Notes under the pieces: model-generated
Told to the model about the DNA's origin: nothing
What the model saw: only the letters and a program-made list of their open reading frames with translations
The model's database searches: none
In this document: positions 35,859-48,255 of the stretch, one piece after another
How positions within the stretch are numbered: position 1 is the first letter of the stretch
Layout: every line of letters starts with the position of its first letter
DNA from: Janthinobacterium psychrotolerans
Lineage (GTDB): Bacteria > Pseudomonadota > Gammaproteobacteria > Burkholderiales > Burkholderiaceae_D
Length of the DNA: 64,000 nucleotides
Direction: 5' to 3'
Assembly: GCF_001677885.1 (NCBI RefSeq)
Contig: NZ_LOCQ01000059.1
Coordinates: 62,001 to 126,000, forward strand
Position numbers and translations under genes: made by a program

Positions 35859-36307
35859 ATGAAAAATGGTTTGATTTACGCTATCGTCATCGCCTCCTCC
35901 ACCCTGGCCACGGCGCAAGTGCTGCCGCCGGATCGCAGCGTGTCCGTGCCGGCCCGGTCGCTGCGCATCACCGCGCCGGACCAGCCACGCTACATCAGCG
36001 CCGAGAAATTCAAATCGTACGCCGGCCAATACGCGCTGGCCAACGGCCAGACCCTGCGCCAGCGGCCAAACCCTGCGCCAGCGGCGGCGCCATGTACGCC
36101 AGGATCGGCAAGCAGGAAGAGCATCGCATCGTCGGCGCCGGCAAGAACGTCTTCGTGGCCCTCAACCGCAAGCTCAAGCTGCGCATCGAACACCGCCGCG
36201 ACGGCAGCATCAAGGGAGAACTGGTGATGGTGGTGCCGGGCCGCGTACCGCCCGACGGCAGCATCGGCGGTGAAGAAGTGGCGGCGCTGCAGTTTCCGCA
36301 GAGGTAA
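35859..36307 (+). pseudogene. frameshifted paralogue of the small exported protein
   Basis: The first part encodes a signal peptide and LPPDRSVSVPARSLRI up to about 36044. The second part, MYARIGKQEEHRIVG to FPQR, continues in another frame (36092-36307). Both parts align to the intact gene at 35336. Between them lies an imperfect 19-base tandem repeat (36045-36063 and 36064-36082, one mismatch), the probable source of the frame change. The first frame alone would run to 36227 with an unrelated tail. A sequencing error cannot be excluded, but the repeat suggests slippage. Confidence 0.75.
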
Positions 36308-36385
36308 CATGCGCCGCCCCATGTAACAACAGCGCGGGCCGGCCGTGCCACGCGGCAGGGATCAGCCGGCGCCTGCAAGCATGGC

Positions 36386-36841
36386 TTACTGCAGTTCGAA
36401 CTCGGCCGGATTCAGATTGAGTTCCTTGGCAATCTTGCTGGCCACCCGCTGCTCATTCCCATCGAAATTGCCATCCGACGACGCCACCGCAATAATCATC
36501 CGCACCAGCAGGCGCGACGCTTCCACGTTCGACTTCATCTTGCCCAGCGCCTGGTAAGCCTTGGCCTCGCCGATATCCTTGTCGAACTCCAGCTGGCTGA
36601 CAAAGTCCTGGAAAGCCTTGATCACATCGGTGGTGGTAAACACCGACAGCGCCTCATTGCTCTCGATGAACTTGACCATCTTCTGCTTCTCTTCCGCACT
36701 GACACTGCCATCCGCCATGGCGATCAGGGCCGAGCCAGCCATCGCGGCGTTCAGGAAATCCTTGTTCTTGTACTTCAGCGCTTCGGTCTTCAGTTCACTT
36801 GCCTTGGTCTTCAGTTTGGACAGAAAGGAATCGAAACTCAT
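36386..36841 (-). CDS. terB: TerB-family tellurite resistance protein
   Basis: Cytoplasmic all-helical protein of 151 residues in the TerB family. Acidic metal-binding positions are visible in AMADGSVSAEEKQKM and in ASSDGNFDGNEQRVA, two similar helix pairs as expected. GGAG precedes ATG 36841. TerB belongs to Ter stress and membrane-linked complexes that are often found with TerY-type vWA, PP2C and kinase genes, and such a set lies 4 kb away. A partial copy exists at 33720-33841. No terC, terD or terZ is in the window. Confidence 0.92.
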   Translation of the reverse strand: MSFDSFLSKLKTKASELKTEALKYKNKDFLNAAMAGSALIAMADGSVSAEEKQKMVKFIESNEALSVFTTTDVIKAFQDFVSQLEFDKDIGEAKAYQALGKMKSNVEASRLLVRMIIAVASSDGNFDGNEQRVASKIAKELNLNPAEFELQ

Positions 36842-37033
36842 AGGGGATCTCCGGGTTGGTTGGGTTTGAGCAGCGATGAACACTACCACTGGTTGCTAGC
36901 TGGGGGCGCTAGCTTGAAATACAAGCAAGCCGCGCACTGAAGTGACAGTTACAGGCCGCGTATATCCATGCGCAATATGTTTGGATAGACACTCTGGACA
37001 TCAACCGATATTTCCCTGTCATTGGGCAAGAAA

Positions 37034-37064
37034 AAAGCCGCTGTTTTGCAACAGCGGCTTTTCA
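37034..37064 (-). terminator. bidirectional-looking intrinsic terminator after purL
   Basis: The stem AAGCCGCTGTT-ttgc-AACAGCGGCTT is flanked by A-run and T-run on both sides. It sits 55 bases beyond the purL stop on the reverse strand. Confidence 0.85.
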
Positions 37065-37118
37065 TTTTTCGGCACTGGCAGCACGTTGCAATAAAGTGCT
37101 ACCTTGCGAACAACTATA

Positions 37119-41156
<4,038 letters not shown>

Positions 41157-41430
41157 GGTTGGAAGGTGGTTGATGCAGCGTGGCTGCGGGTTAAAGGTAG
41201 GTATGACAAGACAAGATCATGGTGTGGCAAATTTCCTTTGCGCGCATTATACCCGTTTTTGCCCCCTCTTTTTGCCCGAAGTTGGCCCGCCGGCACGGCG
41301 CGCGCCGATACACGCCAGGTAGTTGGCAAGAAGACGCGGCTTTGCAGTATGCTGATAAAAACGCGGTTGCCACGACCACCTGTTTGCATACCGGCCCCTG
41401 GCGGCCGAACGGATGAACGAGAGCTGAACG

Positions 41431-43056
41431 ATGCCGGAAAATAGCAACTTATCTGTCCTCATTGTCGACCCCAACCCCAGCATGCGCGGCAATTTGCACA
41501 ATATGCTGAACCAGGCGGCCATCAGCAAGGTCGAATACGCGGTCAGCGCCGGCACCGCGATCCGCTTGCTGACCAAGAAATCGTTCGATATCATCCTGTG
41601 TGAATACGATCTTGGTAGTGGCACGGAGGCCCAGGACGGCCAGCAACTGCTGGAAGACTTGCGCCACCACGAACTGGTCAAGCCGTGGACCATTTTCATC
41701 ATGCTGACCTCCGAAGCGATCCACGGCAAGGTGGTCAGCGCCGCCGAATTGTCGCCTTCGGACTACATCCTCAAGCCATTTACGGTCGATGTGCTGAGCG
41801 GGCGGATCGCGCGCGCCATCGAGCGGCGCGCCATCTTCCTGCCCGCTTACCAGCTGATGGACAAGGGCGACCTGCAGGGCGCGGTGAAAGCCTGCCTGGC
41901 CGCCGAAGCGAAGCATCCGCGCCTGGCCGCCGATTTTGCGCGCCTGCGCGCCGAGCTGCAGCTGTCGCTGGGCCATTGGCAGGACGCGCAACAGATCTAC
42001 CTTGACATGCTGGCCACGCGGCCGATGGCCTGGGTGCACCTGGGCCTGGCGCGCACCCTGTTCGAGCAGCAGCGCCACGAGGAAGTGGCCGAGGCGCTGG
42101 GCGTATTGATCGAACAGAATCCCCGCTTCATGGCCGCCTACGACCTGCTGGCGCAAAACCATGAAGCGATGGGCCAGCAGCTGCAGGCCAAGAAAATCCT
42201 TGAAGACGCGGTGACGATTTCGCCGCACGTGGTGCGCCGCCTGCGCCGCCTGGGCGGCATGGCGTTCGAATCGGGCGATATCGGCGCGGCCGAACGGTCC
42301 TACAAGCAGGTGGTGATCAAGGCAAAGTATTCGGAATTCCGCGACCCGGAAGACCATGTCAACCTGGTGAAAACGCTGGTAAAAAAAGGCGATGCGCCAC
42401 AAGCCAGTGGCGTGCTGCGCGACATGGAGCGCTCCTTGCGCGGCGGCGCCAATGTGGAAGCGTGCCGCGCCATCTCGGCCGCCATGCTGCATGAACTGGC
42501 TGGCAACGACCTGGCGGCCGCCCACGAACTGCAACAGGCCGCCAGCGCCGCCGGCATGGCGCAAGGCTTGTCGACCCGGCTCAAGATCGGCCTGGTGCAA
42601 AGCTGCCTGAAAAACAATCTCGACGACGCCGCCGCGGAAGTGATGATGAAGATGGTCAACGAGACCGACAGTAGCGTCAGCATGGAACAGGCGGTGGACG
42701 TGTTTGAAAAGGCCGGCCGCCACGACCTGGCCAAGGGCCTGGGCCAGCAGATCAAAAACCAGGTGCAGGAACTGCTGGAAGACGCGGCCGGCAAGACCGA
42801 AAGCGGCGAATTCAAGGGCGCCGTCTTCATGCTGCGCCAGGCCCTGCGACGCACGCCGGGCAATATGCCGGTGCTGTTCGCCTCGGTCGAGGCGATCCTG
42901 CGCCAGTTGAACATGCTGGGCTGGGAGCCGGTGCTGGCCGAGCAATTGGTCGAGCAGCTGCGGGTGATCCGCAAGATCGACCCCACGCATCCGAAACTCG
43001 AATCGCTGAAGAATCAGTATGAGGCCACGCAGCACAAATACGGCATCGCTACCTGA
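41431..43056 (+). CDS. response regulator receiver fused to TPR repeats
   Basis: Protein of 541 residues. An N-terminal CheY-like receiver (about 8-130) has Asp13, phosphoacceptor Asp60 (LCEYDLG) and Lys115 (YILKPF). The rest is a chain of tetratricopeptide-like helical repeats, for example AAYDLLAQNHEAMGQQLQAKKIL. There is no DNA-binding or enzyme domain, so output is probably protein binding. It is the first gene of the rightward signalling block. Similar receiver-TPR proteins occur in beta- and gammaproteobacteria, but their partners are poorly known. Confidence 0.9.
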   Translation: MPENSNLSVLIVDPNPSMRGNLHNMLNQAAISKVEYAVSAGTAIRLLTKKSFDIILCEYDLGSGTEAQDGQQLLEDLRHHELVKPWTIFIMLTSEAIHGKVVSAAELSPSDYILKPFTVDVLSGRIARAIERRAIFLPAYQLMDKGDLQGAVKACLAAEAKHPRLAADFARLRAELQLSLGHWQDAQQIYLDMLATRPMAWVHLGLARTLFEQQRHEEVAEALGVLIEQNPRFMAAYDLLAQNHEAMGQQLQAKKILEDAVTISPHVVRRLRRLGGMAFESGDIGAAERSYKQVVIKAKYSEFRDPEDHVNLVKTLVKKGDAPQASGVLRDMERSLRGGANVEACRAISAAMLHELAGNDLAAAHELQQAASAAGMAQGLSTRLKIGLVQSCLKNNLDDAAAEVMMKMVNETDSSVSMEQAVDVFEKAGRHDLAKGLGQQIKNQVQELLEDAAGKTESGEFKGAVFMLRQALRRTPGNMPVLFASVEAILRQLNMLGWEPVLAEQLVEQLRVIRKIDPTHPKLESLKNQYEATQHKYGIAT

Positions 43057-43101
43057 TCCTGACGGCCAGGCATGCGCTGAAATTCATGCAATTTGTGGAA
43101 T

Positions 43102-43130
43102 TTGATTTATTTCACTCAAATAGGTATGAT
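43102..43130 (+). promoter_or_regulatory. sigma-70-type promoter candidate for the HTH-receiver gene
   Basis: TTGATT (43102-43107) and TATGAT (43125-43130) are 17 bases apart in an AT-rich stretch, which is near consensus. Transcription would start near 43137. This favours ATG 43159 over ATG 43126 as the translation start of the next gene. Confidence 0.5.
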
Positions 43131-43158
43131 AGGCATTTCTCTGTCTGAATTGCCACTC

Positions 43159-43767
43159 ATGCAAAGCGCTGACGTCTGTACCACGCAAAAAGCCGCCGAA
43201 ATTCTCGGCATCTCGGTCACCTCGGTTCAACAACTGGTCGAGGCGGGCGTGATCGAAGCCTGGAAGACCAAGGGCGGACACCGCCGCATCCCGCTGGCGG
43301 CGGTCCATGCCTATCGGGGCGCGCCCGCGCCGGATGCGGGTGGCCAGTCGCGCCAGGCTGCCAACGCCGTTCCGGCCATCCTGGTCATCGAAGACAATCC
43401 GATGCAGCGCCAGTTGTACGACAAGCAGATCAATTCCTGGGGCCTGCAGGCCAGTTTGCGCTTTTGTGAAAATGGCTACCAGGCGCTGATCGAGATCACC
43501 CGCCACAAGCCCGACATCCTGCTGGCCGACATCGTCATGGAGGGCATCGATGGCTATGAAGTCATCCGTACCATCATGCGCGACCCGCAGCTGGCCGAAA
43601 TGCATATCGCCATGCTGTCGAGCCTGACACCGGACGACCTGGCCGAACGCGGTGGCATTCCGTCCGGCGTGGTGTTCTTTTCCAAGCCGGTCAACTACGA
43701 CGAATTGCGCGGCTATCTGCGCGCCTGCTGCGCCAGCCACGCACGACGCGTGGCGCCAGGCGCCTGA
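43159..43767 (+). CDS. excisionase/MerR-type HTH fused to a response-regulator receiver
   Basis: Protein of 202 residues with inverted order relative to common response regulators. An N-terminal excisionase-like winged HTH (about 6-50, TTQKAAEILGISVTSVQQLVEAG, then KTKGGHRRIP) precedes a CheY-like receiver (about 72-195). The receiver phosphoacceptor is Asp124 (LLADIVM), with Lys in FFSKPVN. The start at 43159 is chosen from the promoter candidate just upstream. An Hpt gene and a hybrid kinase follow immediately, so it may be the DNA-binding end of that phosphorelay. Confidence 0.85.
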   Translation: MQSADVCTTQKAAEILGISVTSVQQLVEAGVIEAWKTKGGHRRIPLAAVHAYRGAPAPDAGGQSRQAANAVPAILVIEDNPMQRQLYDKQINSWGLQASLRFCENGYQALIEITRHKPDILLADIVMEGIDGYEVIRTIMRDPQLAEMHIAMLSSLTPDDLAERGGIPSGVVFFSKPVNYDELRGYLRACCASHARRVAPGA

Positions 43768-43790
43768 TTCGCCGCCTGCCCCGCAGCACC

Positions 43791-44153
43791 ATGAGCCAGC
43801 CCTACCTGATGATCGATCCGCCAGTGTTGCTCGCTGCCACCGGCGGCGACCTGGAGCTGTTCCGCAGCCTGTCGCAAACCTTCCTCGACACCGCGCCGGC
43901 GCTGCTGGCAAAGCTGGAACAAAGCGCCAGCGCCGGCAACCTGCCGTCCTTCATGCATGCCTGCCATACCCTGCGCGGCACCACCGTGCTGCTGGGCGGG
44001 CACGAACTGAGCGCGCTGCTGGCCGGACTGGAACGCCAGGCGCGGCTTGGCGAGCCGCCCGCTGCGGCGCCATTGCGGCAGGTGGCGCGCCTGTTCGCGC
44101 TGACCTGTGACGAAGTGCGGCTGAGCATCGCCAACGGCCAAAACGACCGATGA
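43791..44153 (+). CDS. histidine phosphotransfer (Hpt) domain protein
   Basis: Single-domain Hpt protein of 120 residues. The phosphorylated residue is His59 in the [14 protein letters not shown] motif, which fits the HxLKG pattern. It carries phosphate between the receiver of a hybrid kinase and a final response regulator. The gene is 23 bases after the HTH-receiver gene, and its stop overlaps the start of the hybrid kinase (ATGA, 44150-44153). Coupled expression suggests those two are its partners. Confidence 0.9.
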   Translation: MSQPYLMIDPPVLLAATGGDLELFRSLSQTFLDTAPALLAKLEQSASAGNLPSFMHACHTLRGTTVLLGGHELSALLAGLERQARLGEPPAAAPLRQVARLFALTCDEVRLSIANGQNDR

Positions 44154-46351
44154 AGGCCGTTGCCGGCATCGGCCCATCGCTGCGCCGTCTTGCTGGCAGC
44201 TATCGTCCGCGCACCACGCTGGCCTTGATCGGCGCCGTGCTGATCGGCGCGCTGGCCGTGCGCAGCGTGGCCTCGGCCTGGGTGCTGCGACAGGAAGCGG
44301 TCGATGACTGGCGCCGCGACCTGAGCAATCTGTCGCTGCTGATGGCGGAAAACACGGCGCAAAGCATGACCTCGGCAAGCCTGGTGCTCGACAGCGTGGC
44401 CGCCGAAGTGGCCGCTGGCGCGCCGCCGGGCGTGCCGGCGCTGGTGGCGGCCTACGCCACTTTACCAACGCACCAGATGCTGCTTCACAAGATCAGCGGC
44501 GCGCCGCAGATCGACGTGGCCAGCATCGTCGGCGCCGACGGCACGCTGGTCGCCTCCACGCGCGCCTATCCGGCGCCGCCGGTCAACCTGGCCGAGCGCG
44601 ACTATGTCGCCTACCACCGCGAGCACCGCGACGCCGGCCAGCATGTGAGCGCGCCGGTGCAGAACAAGGTCAACGGCAAGTGGACGTTTTACCTGAGCCG
44701 GCGCATCGACGGCGCCGGCGGCCAGTTCATCGGCGTGGCGCTGGTCGGCCTTTCCTGCGATTTTTTCAGCGATTTCTTTCGCCGCACCAGCATCGGCGAA
44801 TCGGCCGCAGTCTCGCTGTACCGCAAGGACTACACCCTGCTGGCGCGCTGGCCGGCCGCGCCGCGACAGATGGGCAGGCAGAACCTGGGCGGCACCACGC
44901 ACAGCATCATCGGACCAGGCGCCGACCATGGCGTGCTGGAAACGCGCGGACCGCGGGCGGCCGACGACGGCAAGCCGGTGCACCGCCTGGGCGCCGCGCG
45001 CGTGGTGCGCGACCATCCCTTGCTGGTCAATGTGACCGTCACCGAACAGGTGTTCCTGGCCGACTGGCGGCGCATGTTGCGCGCAATGGGCGGCTCGATG
45101 GTGCTGAGCCTGGCCGCGCTGTCGGTGGCGCTATGGCTGATGGCGCGGCTGCTGCGCCGCCAGGAAAGCGATGCGGCGCTGGCGCGTGCGCTGAAAGCCG
45201 AGGCGGAACAGGCCAATGCCGCCAAGTCGCGCTTCCTGGCCCTGATGAGCCACGAGATCCGCACGCCGCTGGGCGGCATCGCCGGCATGGCCGAACTGCT
45301 GGCCGACACGCCGCTGGACGACAGCCAGCGCCGTTATGCACGCCATGTCAGCGACGGCGTGCGCGACCTGACGCGCATCGTCAACGATATCCTCGACCTG
45401 TCGAAGGTGGAAGCGGGCCAGATGCCGATCATGACCGCGCCGTTCGATCCGCGCGCCCTGGTGCGCGACGTGATCGCGCTGCACCGGCCGCAGGCCGACG
45501 CCAAGGGCGTGCAGATCCGTGCCGAGATCGACGCCGCGCTCGCGCCGCTGGCCTGGTCCGACCGCGCCCGCATCGCTCAGGTGCTGGGCAACCTGGTCAG
45601 CAACGCGGTCAAGTTCACGCCGGCCGGCCTGGTCACGGTGCGGCTGGCCGGCGCCGTTGAGCAGGGCCGTGCCTGCCTCGATTTTGCCGTCAGCGACAGC
45701 GGCATCGGCCTCACGCCGCAGCAGCAGGAGCGCCTGTTCCTGCCCTACTCGCAGGCCGACGACAGCATCAACGGCGCTTACGGCGGCACCGGACTGGGGC
45801 TGGCCATCTGCAGGCAGCTGGTCAGCCTGATGGGCGGCGCCATCACTTGCAGCAGCACCATCGGCAGCGGCTCGCGCTTCGCCTTTCGCATCGTCTGCGC
45901 CGCCGCGCCCGCCGTCGCTGCCGCCGCCGAGCCAGCCGAGCTTGCCGCCGGCGCCGCGATCACGCCGAGCGCGCCGGCGCACATCCTGCTGGTCGACGAC
46001 ACCGAAATGAACCGGCAACTGGTCACGCTGCAGCTGCGCCGCCATGGCCACCAGATCGATATCGCCGAAGATGGCGCACTGGCGCTGGCGGCGCTGGAGC
46101 GCCAGCGCTACGACCTGGTGCTGATGGACTGCATGATGCCGGTGATGGATGGCTACCAGGCTTGCCGCGCACTACGCGAGAAAGAGTCGCGGCTGGGACT
46201 GGCGCGCACGCCGGTGATCGCGCTGACGGCCGGCGCCACTGACGATGACCGCCTGCACTGCCTGCAGGCGGGCATGGACGACTATCTGTCCAAGCCGTTC
46301 AGTGCCGCCCAGTTGAACGCCGTCATCGCACGCTGGCTGAGTCATGCCTGA
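44150..46351 (+). CDS. hybrid sensor histidine kinase with C-terminal receiver
   Basis: Membrane kinase of 733 residues. A transmembrane helix (about 22-44), a periplasmic dCache-like sensor (about 45-300) and a second helix (about 307-328) are followed by a HisKA domain with His368 ([11 protein letters not shown]). The ATPase domain has [19 protein letters not shown] and GGTGLGLAI. The receiver at the end has phosphoacceptor Asp660 ([10 protein letters not shown]). It probably passes phosphate to the upstream Hpt protein, from which it is translated with a 4-base overlap. The signal is unknown. Confidence 0.95.
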   Translation: MKAVAGIGPSLRRLAGSYRPRTTLALIGAVLIGALAVRSVASAWVLRQEAVDDWRRDLSNLSLLMAENTAQSMTSASLVLDSVAAEVAAGAPPGVPALVAAYATLPTHQMLLHKISGAPQIDVASIVGADGTLVASTRAYPAPPVNLAERDYVAYHREHRDAGQHVSAPVQNKVNGKWTFYLSRRIDGAGGQFIGVALVGLSCDFFSDFFRRTSIGESAAVSLYRKDYTLLARWPAAPRQMGRQNLGGTTHSIIGPGADHGVLETRGPRAADDGKPVHRLGAARVVRDHPLLVNVTVTEQVFLADWRRMLRAMGGSMVLSLAALSVALWLMARLLRRQESDAALARALKAEAEQANAAKSRFLALMSHEIRTPLGGIAGMAELLADTPLDDSQRRYARHVSDGVRDLTRIVNDILDLSKVEAGQMPIMTAPFDPRALVRDVIALHRPQADAKGVQIRAEIDAALAPLAWSDRARIAQVLGNLVSNAVKFTPAGLVTVRLAGAVEQGRACLDFAVSDSGIGLTPQQQERLFLPYSQADDSINGAYGGTGLGLAICRQLVSLMGGAITCSSTIGSGSRFAFRIVCAAAPAVAAAAEPAELAAGAAITPSAPAHILLVDDTEMNRQLVTLQLRRHGHQIDIAEDGALALAALERQRYDLVLMDCMMPVMDGYQACRALREKESRLGLARTPVIALTAGATDDDRLHCLQAGMDDYLSKPFSAAQLNAVIARWLSHA

Positions 46352-46436
46352 ACGGCGCGCCACAATCGGCTTTCGCACCTGAATCGCACAGATTTTTTAA
46401 CGATTAAATTAATTTTAAAAATTAAAATCATTTAAT

Positions 46437-46465
46437 TTGTTTTTTTCATTGCACTTTGTTACACT
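46437..46465 (+). promoter_or_regulatory. sigma-70-type promoter candidate
   Basis: TTGTTT (46437-46442) and TACACT (46460-46465) are separated by 17 bases within a strongly AT-rich spacer. The expected transcript start is near 46472, ahead of the kinase ATG at 46500. Confidence 0.45.
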
Positions 46466-46499
46466 AGGCTCTTCATTTACCTTGTGTTCCGGAGATGCC

Positions 46500-48149
46500 A
46501 TGTGGTCCATCGTCAAACGCCGGAGCTGGGATCGCGTCGATGCACGCATGCTGTTGTGCGCGTTCGTGGTGCTGTTGATGGCGGGCATATGGGGCGCGAC
46601 ACTGCTGCAATTGCGGCAGGCGCGCGACGGCGCCATCGCCGACGCCGAGCGCGAAGTGCGCGGGCTGGCACGGGTGTTCGACGAGCATGCGGTACGCACC
46701 ATCGAAGCAGCCGATCAGGCCGTCACTTATCTGCGCCACCGCTATAACACGGCCGGCGCCGCGCTCGACATCGCGCAGGACCTCAGGCAGGGCCTGAATC
46801 CGGGCAATCTCTACAATTTGTTTACCATCGTCGACGCGCATGGCGACATGGTGCTGTCGAGCCAGCCGTTCAAGCCCACCAACCTGAGCGACCGCGAGCA
46901 CTTCCGCGTGCATGCACGGCAGGATACCGGCAGCCTGTTCATCAGCAAACCGGTGCTGGGGCGGGTGTCGAAAAAATGGTCGATCCAGATGACCCGGCGC
47001 ATCAATCACGCCGACGGCGCCTTCAAGGGCGTGGTGGTGGTCTCGATGGACCCGTTTTATTTCACGCGCCTGTATGACGAGGTCGATCTCGGTCAGCGCA
47101 GTTCGATCGCCATGATCGGCACCGACGGCGTGGTGCGCGCGCGGCGCGTGGGCAGCGCCAATTCGATCGGCCAGGACATCAGTGGCAGCGCCCTGTTCGG
47201 CCGCATGCGGGGACGTGAGCGCGGCAGCTTCGTCGAGCGCAGTCCGGTGGACGGCGTGCTGCGCTACTACGCGTTTGAAAAGATGACCAACTACCCGCTG
47301 TACATGCTGGTCGGACTCGACGGCACCGCAGTGCTGGCCGAATACCAGTCACGCCGCAAGCAGTCGCTGCTGCTTGCCGGCATCAGCAGCGCCGCGATCG
47401 TGCTGTTTTGCGGTGCGCTGATCCTGCTGATCGGCCGGCTGATCGACAGCCGCCGGCGCGCCATCGCGGCCAGTCTGGCAAAGTCCCGCTTCCTGTCGAA
47501 CATGTCGCATGAATTGCGGACACCGCTCAATGGCATACTCGGTTTTTCCGAATTGCTGCTCGAACAGCTCGACCAGCCCGCGCAGATCAAATGCGCCGAG
47601 GCGGTCGCCGCCAGCGGACGCAAGCTGCTCGGGATGATCGAGGCGGTGCTCGAGCTGAGCGCGCTCGAATCGGGCAAGCAGCAGTTGAGGATCGCCCTGT
47701 CGCCGCTCGACGAGCTGCTGGAACAGGCGCTCGCGCCACACCGCGCGCAGGCTGCGGCAAAAGGCGTCGCCCTGGCGCTGTCGCGGCAGGACGGCCTGCC
47801 GGCGCTGTTGCCATGTGATCGAAGCAAGCTGGTACGTGTGCTCGACATCCTGCTGGGCAATGCGCTCGAGTTCACCGACGCCGGCCATGTCACGCTCAGG
47901 GTGAGCCAGCAAGCCGGCGCCTGCCGCTTCGAGGTGGCCGACAGCGGCGCCGGCATCGCAGCGGAACGGCAAGCGGGCATCTTCGACAAGTTTTCCCAGA
48001 TCGACGATGCGCCCAGCCGCGCCCGCTCGGGCGCCGGCCTCGGACTGGCCACGGCCGCCCGGCTGGCCATGCTGATGAACACCAGCATCACCTTGCAATC
48101 AGCGCCGGGCAAGGGATCGATATTCGGCCTGCAGGTCAAAAATGGCTGA
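46500..48149 (+). CDS. sensor histidine kinase without receiver
   Basis: Membrane kinase of 549 residues. It has a transmembrane helix (about 18-38), a dCache-like periplasmic sensor (about 39-290) with FTIVDAHGDMVLSS and NLSDREHFRVH, and a second helix (about 299-320). The HisKA domain has His337 (NMSHELRTPLNG), and the ATPase domain includes DSGAGIA and SGAGLGLATA. It has no receiver, unlike its two neighbours, so it must act on a separate regulator. GGAG precedes ATG 46500; an upstream in-frame ATG at 46437 falls on the predicted promoter. Confidence 0.92.
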   Translation: MWSIVKRRSWDRVDARMLLCAFVVLLMAGIWGATLLQLRQARDGAIADAEREVRGLARVFDEHAVRTIEAADQAVTYLRHRYNTAGAALDIAQDLRQGLNPGNLYNLFTIVDAHGDMVLSSQPFKPTNLSDREHFRVHARQDTGSLFISKPVLGRVSKKWSIQMTRRINHADGAFKGVVVVSMDPFYFTRLYDEVDLGQRSSIAMIGTDGVVRARRVGSANSIGQDISGSALFGRMRGRERGSFVERSPVDGVLRYYAFEKMTNYPLYMLVGLDGTAVLAEYQSRRKQSLLLAGISSAAIVLFCGALILLIGRLIDSRRRAIAASLAKSRFLSNMSHELRTPLNGILGFSELLLEQLDQPAQIKCAEAVAASGRKLLGMIEAVLELSALESGKQQLRIALSPLDELLEQALAPHRAQAAAKGVALALSRQDGLPALLPCDRSKLVRVLDILLGNALEFTDAGHVTLRVSQQAGACRFEVADSGAGIAAERQAGIFDKFSQIDDAPSRARSGAGLGLATAARLAMLMNTSITLQSAPGKGSIFGLQVKNG

Positions 48150-48200
48150 AAGTCAAGCCCAAGCTGATGCTATTTCATGCTGTTCAACAACACTATCAAG

Positions 48201-48230
48201 TTGCAAGTCGACTGTGTCATTGTTGATAAT
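48201..48230 (+). promoter_or_regulatory. sigma-70-type promoter candidate
   Basis: TTGCAA (48201-48206) and GATAAT (48225-48230) are 18 bases apart, placed in the gap between two kinase genes. The transcript would begin near 48237, just before an AAGAGG purine run. Confidence 0.4.
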
Positions 48231-48255
48231 ACGCAAGAGGTATAGCATTGAATGC

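Noticed and set aside
35336..36307. PEP-CTERM sorted proteins
   Set aside because: Neither small exported protein has a C-terminal PEP motif, membrane helix and basic tail.
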